Assembly (NCBI GenBank): GCA_902490325.1
Contig: CABUDJ010000062.1
Location: 1-12,484, forward strand
Source: an uncultured Collinsella sp.
Lineage (GTDB): Bacteria > Actinomycetota > Coriobacteriia > Coriobacteriales > Coriobacteriaceae
Length of the DNA: 12,484 nucleotides
Direction: 5' to 3'
Within the stretch, counting starts at the first letter, position 1; each line of letters begins with the position of its first letter. The notes beneath the pieces are model-generated. The model was not told where the DNA came from, did not search any database, and was given only the letters and a program-made list of their open reading frames with translations. This document shows positions 7,105 to 12,406 of the stretch, in pieces. A program made the position numbers and the translations under genes.

Positions 7105-7923
7105 ATGGCTGAGATGACGCTCGAGGGTGTGGACGCTCGTCCTGAGGACTCCGCGTTTGCCCTGGGCCGCGTGCATTCGATTGAGACGATGGGAACGGTC
7201 GATGGACCCGGCATCCGCTTTGTGGTGTTTGTTCAGGGCTGCCCCATGCGTTGTGCGTATTGCCACAACCCCGATACCTGGTCGGTTAACGGCGGCACCA
7301 TGGTGACCGTCGAGCACCTGATGGACGAGTTTCAGAGCAACCATGAGTTTTACCGCAGCGGTGGTATTACGGTATCCGGCGGCGAGCCGCTCCTGCAGCC
7401 TGAGTTCTTGGCCGACCTGTTCCGCGCCATGCACAATAACCCCGACGGCCGCGTGCATACCTGCTTGGATAGCTGCGGCTATGCGTTCGATCCCGCGCAT
7501 CCCGAGAAGTTCGATGCCGTACTCAACGAGACCGATATGGTGCTGCTCGACATTAAACACGCCGATCCCGTCGAGCATAAAAAGCTGACCGGTTGCGATC
7601 CCGCACGTATTCTGGCGTTTGGTGATGAGCTCGCGCGTCGCAAGATTAAGGTTGTTATTCGCCACGTGGTAGTGCCGGGTATTACCGATACGGTGGAGGA
7701 GTGCGAGGCGCTCGGTCGCTTGATTGCCCCGTGGCATAACGTGGTCGGCCTGGAGATGCTGCCGTATCACACGATGGGTGTCGTCAAGTACGAGCAACTG
7801 GGCATTCCCTATAAGCTCGAGGGCGTGCCCCAGATGGATACCGCGCGCATGCCCGAGCTGCGCAACGCCGTCATGACGGGCATGAAAAAGCGCCGCGCGG
7901 AACTCAAAAACGCCATCGGCTAG
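7105..7923 (+). CDS. pflA: Pyruvate formate-lyase activating enzyme (radical SAM)
   Basis: This 272-residue radical SAM enzyme would use a [4Fe-4S] cluster and S-adenosylmethionine to install the glycyl radical on pyruvate formate-lyase, which converts pyruvate and CoA to acetyl-CoA and formate without oxygen. The order is GTVDGPGIRFVVFVQGC, the CxxxCxxC cluster motif in CPMRCAYC (Cys46, Cys50, Cys53) followed by HNPDTW, the SGGEPLLQPEF block that contacts SAM, then HADPVEHKKLTG and the C-terminal LEMLPYHTMGVVKYEQLG, all typical of PflA rather than the clustered-ferredoxin glycyl-radical activases. AAGG (7093-7096) precedes ATG 7105. The usual partner pflB is not adjacent; neighbours are degV upstream and a beta-lactamase-fold gene downstream, so it must act on an enzyme encoded elsewhere. 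Confidence 0.93.
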   Translation: MAEMTLEGVDARPEDSAFALGRVHSIETMGTVDGPGIRFVVFVQGCPMRCAYCHNPDTWSVNGGTMVTVEHLMDEFQSNHEFYRSGGITVSGGEPLLQPEFLADLFRAMHNNPDGRVHTCLDSCGYAFDPAHPEKFDAVLNETDMVLLDIKHADPVEHKKLTGCDPARILAFGDELARRKIKVVIRHVVVPGITDTVEECEALGRLIAPWHNVVGLEMLPYHTMGVVKYEQLGIPYKLEGVPQMDTARMPELRNAVMTGMKKRRAELKNAIG

Positions 7924-7936
7924 CGAGCCATTTTCA

Positions 7937-7969
7937 GGCACTCATTGGGGACAGACTTAAATGAGTGCC
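7937..7969. repeat. 10-bp inverted repeat after pflA (terminator or REP-like element)
   Basis: GGCACTCATT (7937-7946) and AATGAGTGCC (7960-7969) are perfect reverse complements around a 13-nt loop, and flanking CAGG/CCTG can extend the stem past one unpaired C. It starts 14 bp after the pflA stop codon. The loop-side sequence TTGGGGACAGACTT resembles the TTGGGGACAGAC motif often seen in dispersed REP-type repeats (recalled, not checked). There is no T-run, so if it ends transcription it is not a classical intrinsic terminator. Confidence 0.5.
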
Positions 7970-8005
7970 CCTGGGCACCAAGTTGATTGCCAAAGAGCCC
8001 TGTCA

Positions 8006-8072
8006 AGTTGCGGTGGAATAGTTCTTGTTTTTCGGCTTATGCCGCCCAAATAGGAACTATTCCACCGCAACT
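8006..8072. repeat. 19-bp perfect inverted repeat forming a long hairpin
   Basis: AGTTGCGGTGGAATAGTTC (8006-8024) is exactly reverse complementary to 8054-8072. The 29-bp spacer contains CGGC (8033-8036) and GCCG (8041-8044) around TTAT, so nearly the whole 67 bp can fold. TTTT (8076-8079) follows, so it could terminate pflA transcription. Long perfect arms of this kind also suit a dispersed palindromic repeat or a very small MITE. It lies in the 307-bp gap between pflA and the next gene, where no convincing coding region is seen. Confidence 0.75.
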
Positions 8073-8165
8073 GCGTTTTGGGCGGAGATGCGCAACAGAA
8101 TCGTGCCATTTGGATAAATACGCTTGTGGTTTCTTTAAAGACACCTTAAACGTCGCTGAATATCT

Positions 8166-8193
8166 TTGGAAAGAAATGCCTGCTCGGTATTAT
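8166..8193 (+). promoter_or_regulatory. Promoter of the membrane-anchored serine hydrolase gene
   Basis: TTGGAA (8166-8171) and TATTAT (8188-8193) are separated by 16 bp in a locally AT-rich stretch. Transcription would start near 8200, about 30 nt before the GTG start, which is preceded by AGGAG (8221-8225). Confidence 0.55.
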
Positions 8194-8230
8194 GCTGCTC
8201 ATATATGAACGGTAGCAGTCAGGAGACCAC

Positions 8231-9349
8231 GTGCGAAACAACGCATCGCGGGACGAGTATGTGCCGCAGCATGGCAGCAGATATGAGACGAGGGGCACGC
8301 CTTCGCGTGGCCACGCTGACGCTCGCATCCACGTAACGAAGATTGCCGCAATTGGGATGCTAACGTTGGTGGTTATTATCCTCGGAATTACCGCTAAAAC
8401 CTACGCCTCGGAGCGAATGGCACACTCAGATGCGTCAACGGTACAGACGCAAAACAAAAAGGTCTCTGAATCTAAAGCCACCGCAAGCCAAACCCTGTCG
8501 ACAGCGAGTCTCAAGACGAGGCTTTCGAAGGCGGACTTTAACGATATTCCCTCAGGCGATACCGTGCAGACCTTTTCACTGGTTGATGACCAGATTCCCG
8601 CCTTGGAGGATGAGAGCCTCGCCGCGCTCCAAGATGCCCTGAGTCAGGCGCAGGAGCTGGGCGATGTGGGCGTGGTGTTCTACGACCTGTCAAGTGGCAA
8701 GGGCGTGACGTATAACGCGGACGCCGAGGTGTACGGTGCGAGCAGTTATAAGGCGCTCTATGTACTCTACGTCTGCGAATCTCTGGTCGAGACGGGTCAG
8801 GTCTCACTCGATGATTCCCTTGGCACCTATGGCGGCTACAACATGGGCTGGCAGACGGTGCGCGACCTGATCGAGGCCGCGGTCGTTAATTCGGACAACG
8901 ATTCGTTTATTGCGTTACGCGCGGCGTTTGACCGTGTCGGTTACGAGGATTGGATTGTCGGTCTTGGCATCGATTACGATACCGCACTCGATCCGATGAG
9001 TGATTTTCCCACTTATTGCCCGCGCACCTCGGCCAAGTTGTGGCGCGAGATGAGTGAGTATTTGAGCAGGGGCAGTGAGACCTCCCAGTGGTTATCTGAA
9101 CTGCTGTCATCAACATCGCGCTCATTTATCCGTGATGGCATTGCGGACGACCAAGCCTTGGTGCGCAACAAGGCAGGCTGGATTAGCGAGGATGGTTGCT
9201 ATTCGACATGCGATGCGGTCCTTATCGACATCGATGGCCGTACCTATGTCATGAGCATCATGACATCGATGCCGTGGAGCGACCGCTCGAGCGAGGTTAC
9301 GGCTGCGATTGCAAAGGCTCTGTTTGATACGCGAGCTGCACTGGCCTAG
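8231..9349 (+). CDS. Membrane-anchored class-A beta-lactamase-fold serine hydrolase
   Basis: This 372-residue protein has a short charged cytoplasmic N terminus, one membrane segment (about residues 38-55), a Ser/Thr/Ala-rich linker to about residue 120 and an extracytoplasmic class-A beta-lactamase-like domain. Motifs seen are SxxK in ASSYKAL (Ser171, Lys174), SDN in VNSDNDSF (Ser221-Asn223) and NKAGW (Lys314) where true class-A beta-lactamases have K-T/S-G. The start is GTG 8231, set by AGGAG five bases upstream; it leaves a positively charged stretch before the membrane segment (positive-inside). Such proteins are often annotated as beta-lactamases but may act on cell-wall peptides or have other hydrolase roles. 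With KAG in place of KTG, genuine antibiotic resistance should not be assumed. It appears to be a single-gene unit with its own promoter. Confidence 0.82.
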   Translation: MRNNASRDEYVPQHGSRYETRGTPSRGHADARIHVTKIAAIGMLTLVVIILGITAKTYASERMAHSDASTVQTQNKKVSESKATASQTLSTASLKTRLSKADFNDIPSGDTVQTFSLVDDQIPALEDESLAALQDALSQAQELGDVGVVFYDLSSGKGVTYNADAEVYGASSYKALYVLYVCESLVETGQVSLDDSLGTYGGYNMGWQTVRDLIEAAVVNSDNDSFIALRAAFDRVGYEDWIVGLGIDYDTALDPMSDFPTYCPRTSAKLWREMSEYLSRGSETSQWLSELLSSTSRSFIRDGIADDQALVRNKAGWISEDGCYSTCDAVLIDIDGRTYVMSIMTSMPWSDRSSEVTAAIAKALFDTRAALA

Positions 9350-9356
9350 CGTGTTC

Positions 9357-9389
9357 GTTTGACGAGGTCAAACAAAATGCTGGTACCAT
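9357..9389 (+). promoter_or_regulatory. Palindrome and candidate promoter of the nucleosidase gene
   Basis: GTTTGAC (9357-9363) and GTCAAAC (9367-9373) form a perfect 7-bp inverted repeat around GAG. The left arm supplies a TTGACG -35 (9359-9364); a TACCAT -10 candidate (9384-9389) is 19 bp further on, longer than ideal. The palindrome could therefore be an operator over the -35 of the downstream gene. Its half-sites point the opposite way to those of the LacI operators at the start of the window. Confidence 0.4.
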
Positions 9390-9427
9390 ACCGTGGTTGA
9401 GAATTTCGTATAGGTTTGGGGAATGGC

Positions 9428-10168
9428 ATGGCTACCATCGCGATTATCGGTGCACTCGAAAAAGAGATCATGCAGATTAAGGAAGAGTTGAGCGACGTCT
9501 GCGAGGCACAGGAGGCAGGCTTGACCGTTGTGAGCGGTGAGTTCGACGGCCTGACGCTTGTCGCCACAACGGCGGGCATGGGCACGGTGAATGCCGCCGC
9601 CGCAACACAGCACCTCATTAGCAAGTATGCTCCACAGGCAGTTGTGCTTTCGGGTATCGCGGGCGGTTTGAACCCCAAACTCCATATCGACGACGTGGTC
9701 ATCGGCAAACGCCTGCGCTATCTGGATACCGATACCGCGCTTATCGCCGAGTCTGCACCGGGGCTCGAGGAGTTTGGCTCGACGCCTGCGCTGGTCGATA
9801 TTGCTGCCGATGTGCTTGCTGAGCGTGGCTTTGTCAACGCTTCCACAGATGCAGCCGCCTCGAACGAGGGTGCAAAGCAGTTCCTCGTCGGCACGATTGC
9901 CACGGGCAACCGCTTTGTAACGGGCGCCGCCATGCGCAACGACGCTATCGAGGCGACGCATGCCGATTGCGTTGGCATGGAGGGCGCGGCAATTGCCCAT
10001 GTCGCAACTAAAAATGGTGTCGATTGCCTGGTGCTGCGCGCTATCAGCGATAATTGTGACGAGGCGTACGATGCGATCTGCGACCGCGAGTTCGACCTGT
10101 TCGAGTATGCCCGTACCGCGAGTGGCATTACGCTCGATATCGTTCGCCGTATCGCTGCTATCTATTAG
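9428..10168 (+). CDS. mtnN: 5'-methylthioadenosine/S-adenosylhomocysteine nucleosidase
   Basis: This 246-residue cytoplasmic enzyme would cleave adenine from methylthioadenosine and S-adenosylhomocysteine (and 5'-deoxyadenosine, a by-product of radical SAM enzymes such as the nearby PflA), feeding methionine salvage and relieving product inhibition. Visible are the N-terminal IIGALEKEI with the family's early acidic residue, AGMGTVNAAAATQ, SGIAGGLNP, VGMEGAAIAHVA (Glu185) and RAISDNCDEA with the catalytic aspartate (Asp208). ATG 9428 is chosen because the Rossmann-like first strand begins immediately and GGGGA (9418-9422) precedes it; an upstream in-frame TTG at 9416 adds nothing recognisable. 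The engB gene follows closely, so the two may be co-transcribed. A related purine nucleosidase is the main alternative. Confidence 0.9.
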   Translation: MATIAIIGALEKEIMQIKEELSDVCEAQEAGLTVVSGEFDGLTLVATTAGMGTVNAAAATQHLISKYAPQAVVLSGIAGGLNPKLHIDDVVIGKRLRYLDTDTALIAESAPGLEEFGSTPALVDIAADVLAERGFVNASTDAAASNEGAKQFLVGTIATGNRFVTGAAMRNDAIEATHADCVGMEGAAIAHVATKNGVDCLVLRAISDNCDEAYDAICDREFDLFEYARTASGITLDIVRRIAAIY

Positions 10169-10206
10169 CGCGCTCTTTTGTAAGAACCTACGACCAAGGA
10201 GTGTCC

Positions 10207-10797
10207 ATGGCCGATTCCATTAACTACCAGCTTGCCAAGTTCGTTGCCAGCTATGGCAAGGTTTCGCAGATTCCCGAGTCCACCTGCCCCGAGGTGAGTT
10301 TCGTCGGCCGCTCCAACGTGGGCAAGTCGTCGATCATGAACAAGCTTTTTGGCCGCAAGAACCTCGTCAAGGTCTCGAGCACACCGGGCAAGACGAGCAA
10401 CATCAACTTCTTTGAGGCTGACGACGTGCACTTCGTCGACCTGCCGGGTTATGGTTTCGCCCGTCGTTCCAAGGCCGAGCGTGACCGCTGGGCAGAACTT
10501 ATCGGCGACTTCTTCGACTCGGAGCGCAGCTTTAACCTGGTCGTGTCGCTGGTGGATATTCGTCACGACCCGAGCAAACTCGACCATGACATGATCGACT
10601 ACCTTCAGGGCAACGAGTTCAACTTTATCGTCTGCCTCACCAAGGCCGACAAGCTCAGCCGCACCCAGCAGGCCCGCCAGGCAGCAGCCATCAAAAAGCA
10701 GCTCAACGTCCCGGCCGAGAACGTAATCATCACAAGCTCCCAAACCGGCACCGGCATCGACGAACTCAAGCGCCGCATCGCCGAGGCTTGCCTCTAA
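10207..10797 (+). CDS. engB: Ribosome biogenesis GTPase EngB/YsxC/YihA
   Basis: This 196-residue GTPase belongs to the TrmE-Era-EngA-YihA-Septin class; characterised members help assemble the large ribosomal subunit and are usually essential. Nucleotide-binding motifs are clear: G1 GRSNVGKSS (34-42), G2 in SSTPGKTSNINFF, G3 DLPGYGFA (from Asp78), G4 TKAD (145-148) and a G5-like ITSSQTGTG. Length matches the family. ATG 10207 is preferred over the in-frame GTG 10201 because AAGGAG (10196-10201) is then five bases upstream. It lies 38 bp after the nucleosidase stop with no obvious promoter in between. No strong terminator is visible before the regulatory palindromes of the next module. Confidence 0.95.
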   Translation: MADSINYQLAKFVASYGKVSQIPESTCPEVSFVGRSNVGKSSIMNKLFGRKNLVKVSSTPGKTSNINFFEADDVHFVDLPGYGFARRSKAERDRWAELIGDFFDSERSFNLVVSLVDIRHDPSKLDHDMIDYLQGNEFNFIVCLTKADKLSRTQQARQAAAIKKQLNVPAENVIITSSQTGTGIDELKRRIAEACL

Positions 10798-10834
10798 TAA
10801 GGGCTCTTGGCAGGCAATAGTTTGCATCTATCTA

Positions 10835-10850
10835 TATCACCTCAGTGATA
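10835..10850. promoter_or_regulatory. Palindromic operator 1 of the toxin-antitoxin-like module
   Basis: TATCAC-CTCA-GTGATA is a perfect 6+6 palindrome around four bases. With operator 2 it forms a larger inverted repeat (10834-10851 against 10863-10880) of 18-bp arms with one mismatch. It covers the -35 region of the candidate promoter. The likely binder is the HTH protein encoded by the second gene of the module (inference). Confidence 0.75.
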
Positions 10851-10855
10851 GTTAT

Positions 10856-10864
10856 TGCTACACT
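10856..10864 (+). promoter_or_regulatory. Extended -10 promoter between the two operators
   Basis: TGCTACACT fits an extended -10 (TG-n-TACACT, hexamer 10859-10864). The -35 region at 10836-10841 (ATCACC) is poor, as is common with extended -10 promoters. Transcription would start near 10871, inside operator 2, giving a leader of about 28 nt that keeps the GGAGG (10889-10893) ribosome-binding site. Occupation of either palindrome would block it. Confidence 0.5.
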
Positions 10865-10879
10865 ATCACTGGGGTGATA
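10864..10879. promoter_or_regulatory. Palindromic operator 2 of the toxin-antitoxin-like module
   Basis: TATCAC-TGGG-GTGATA repeats the half-sites of operator 1 exactly, with a different 4-bp centre. Its centre is 29 bp from that of operator 1, nearly three helical turns, which would suit cooperative binding on one DNA face. Confidence 0.75.
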
Positions 10880-10898
10880 TTTTTGTTTGGAGGTCGAT

Positions 10899-11582
10899 AT
10901 GGAGCTTTGGCACGGGTCGGAGGTTGTTGTCGAGCATCCGTCGTTGGATAAATGCAGACAATTCAATGACTATGGGTGTGGGTTTTATTGCACGCCACAT
11001 GAGGAAATGGCAATGGAGTGGGCATGTCGGACCGAGTCCGATGGTATTGCGAATCGATATGAGCTCGATATTGATGGTCTCGCGGTCTTGGATTTGGAGT
11101 CCGGGGAGTTTTCAATCCTCAATTGGCTTGCGATTTTGGCTAACAATAGGGAGTTCAATGTTTCGACACCGCTAGCGCGCGAAGGACTTCGTTATCTGCT
11201 GGATAACTGCCTGATTGATATTTCTCCCTATGACGTTATTCGAGGCTATCGTGCAGACGATTCCTATTTCTCGTTTGCAAGACAGTTTGTCAACGGCATG
11301 ATTTCGCTCAGACAATTGCAGCGCATTATGTTTTTGGGGGATTTGGGCATTCAATATGCGCTTATGAGTGAGCGTGCGTTCTCGGCAATCAGATTCTGCG
11401 AATGGAAGCAAGCGTTGGGATCTGAGCATTATCCCAAGCGCTTTAAGCGAGAGCAGAACGCGCGGCGCAAGTACTTGGAAACTGTGAATGGATTCGACTC
11501 TGAGGGTGTCTACATTAGGGATTTAATGGCAGGGAGGGTTGATTTAAATGATCCAAGAGTTAACGGATTGTGGGCCGAGTAG
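10899..11582 (+). CDS. DUF3990-type, ADP-ribosyltransferase-like putative toxin
   Basis: This 227-residue cytoplasmic protein starts with MELWHGS, then FNDYGCGFYCTPHEEMAMEWA. A His-x-Ser block (His5-Ser7) followed by G-x-G-F-Y-x-T (26-32) is the layout seen near the NAD site of ADP-ribosyltransferase-fold proteins and in DUF3990. Further on are GYRADDSYFSFARQF, SLRQLQRIMFLGDLG and QYALMSERAF (Gln152, Glu158 as the possible third catalytic position), which match DUF3990 members as recalled. The start is ATG 10899, with GGAGG six bases upstream; the TTG at 10887 is dismissed. The last 35 bp overlap the next gene, implying translational coupling. The twin palindromes upstream and the HTH partner point to a toxin in a toxin-first module. 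Base composition is lower in GC than engB, suggesting acquisition. Toxicity, NAD use and target are inferred, not seen. Confidence 0.72.
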   Translation: MELWHGSEVVVEHPSLDKCRQFNDYGCGFYCTPHEEMAMEWACRTESDGIANRYELDIDGLAVLDLESGEFSILNWLAILANNREFNVSTPLAREGLRYLLDNCLIDISPYDVIRGYRADDSYFSFARQFVNGMISLRQLQRIMFLGDLGIQYALMSERAFSAIRFCEWKQALGSEHYPKRFKREQNARRKYLETVNGFDSEGVYIRDLMAGRVDLNDPRVNGLWAE

Positions 11583-12246
11583 AACATACCCCGTCTACTA
11601 TCTCGAGGATGCAATGAACAATCTCGGCGACTGCTTTGACTATGCCGTTAACGATTATGGAGCAGAAGGATCGGAAGTTGCTGAACTCTTTTGCCTGAGC
11701 GGCGTAGCTCGCGAGTTCGAACGCGGCAACGCATGGGTAGTGTCGGGAAAATCGGGCGTTGAGCTGTTTGCGCTTATCGCCGAAAGGTCGGGCTATCAAT
11801 CAAGGCCGATGCCAAATCGAACCTACCGATTCGAAAAGACACCGGAATATTGGGCAGGCTGGATATTGGCATACCTTCAGTGGCGCCTAGGAGAGTCTTT
11901 CGAAGATTTGCTGCATGTCGTTCCATTTGATGTGCTACGCAGTCTGTACTACCCCTGGCACGAAGCCTCGGAGGAACGTGTGGCTCGCCTCGTCTGCGAT
12001 ATGGCGAAGAAAGCGTCCAGGCAAACAAAACTTGCGTTAGCAAGAAAGAAGCTTAAGAAAACCCAACAAGACCTGGCATACGAATCAGGCGTATCGCTCC
12101 GCTCAATCCAAATGTACGAACAGCGCCAACGAAACATCAACGAAGCCTCGGTAACAACCGTAAGAGCTATAGCAAAAGCCCTCCACTGTAACATCGAAGA
12201 CCTCCTAGAACCAGTCTTCGAATACAAAGAAACAAGCGCCGCCTAA
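11548..12246 (+). CDS. DUF3791-like plus Xre-type HTH fusion, putative antitoxin and autorepressor
   Basis: This 232-residue protein has three parts. Residues about 15-80 (DAMNNLGDCFDYAVNDYG, EVAELFCLSGVA, VVSGKSGVELFALIAE) resemble DUF3791, a small domain often encoded beside DUF3990 genes (from memory). Residues about 90-150 contain YWAGWILAYLQWRLG and a PWHEASEERVARLV helix. Residues about 160-222 are a Xre/Cro-type HTH with KTQQDLAYESGVSLRSIQMY and ALHCNIEDLLEP. Its start, ATG 11548, lies inside the preceding gene after AGGGAGGG (11531-11538). The expected role is to bind and neutralise the DUF3990 protein with the N-terminal or middle part and to repress the shared promoter with the HTH. 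Codons change along the gene: the 3' 200 bp are A/C-rich and T-poor, using AGA, CTA and ATA. The HTH call is strong; the domain fusion and antitoxin role are inferred. Confidence 0.75.
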   Translation: MIQELTDCGPSRTYPVYYLEDAMNNLGDCFDYAVNDYGAEGSEVAELFCLSGVAREFERGNAWVVSGKSGVELFALIAERSGYQSRPMPNRTYRFEKTPEYWAGWILAYLQWRLGESFEDLLHVVPFDVLRSLYYPWHEASEERVARLVCDMAKKASRQTKLALARKKLKKTQQDLAYESGVSLRSIQMYEQRQRNINEASVTTVRAIAKALHCNIEDLLEPVFEYKETSAA

Positions 12247-12266
12247 AGGGGATTCTGGCCACTGAT

Positions 12267-12302
12267 TGCTCAACTTGTGGTTCACCAAGGGCAATTTGAG
12301 CA
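12267..12302. repeat. 7-bp inverted repeat downstream of the HTH gene
   Basis: TGCTCAA (12267-12273) and TTGAGCA (12296-12302) are perfect reverse complements with a 22-bp spacer that contains a short CTTG/CAAG pair. No T-run follows, so it is not a classical terminator. It could be a weak RNA fold or chance. Confidence 0.3.
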
Positions 12303-12370
12303 GCGAAGCCGGCTGTCTCGTTGGAGCGTGCAGGCCTTGTTGATATTTAAATCCGCTTTCATATTGAAAT

Positions 12371-12406
12371 GCCCCGCCAAGCTAAAGTGCTCGGCGGGGC
12401 AATTTT
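12371..12406 (+). terminator. Intrinsic terminator, probably bidirectional
   Basis: GCCCCGCCAAGC (12371-12382) pairs with GCTCGGCGGGGC (12389-12400) with one mismatch and a 6-nt loop, followed by AATTTT on the + strand. It lies about 125 bp after the HTH gene. On the minus strand the stem is followed by ATTTCAAT, weaker but possibly enough to serve the convergent reading frame that ends inside it. Confidence 0.75.

Noticed and set aside
7987..8208. A 73-codon + strand frame in the gap after pflA
   Set aside because: It runs through both arms of the long hairpin, has only a TTG start without a ribosome-binding site, and overlaps the promoter of the next gene.
8231..9349. Calling the serine hydrolase an antibiotic-resistance beta-lactamase
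   Set aside because: The KTG motif is KAG and no Glu166-type loop was confidently identified, so resistance is not supported by the sequence.
10165..10827. A 220-codon minus-strand frame opposite engB
   Set aside because: engB has all GTPase motifs on the + strand; the antisense frame is a by-product of codon bias.
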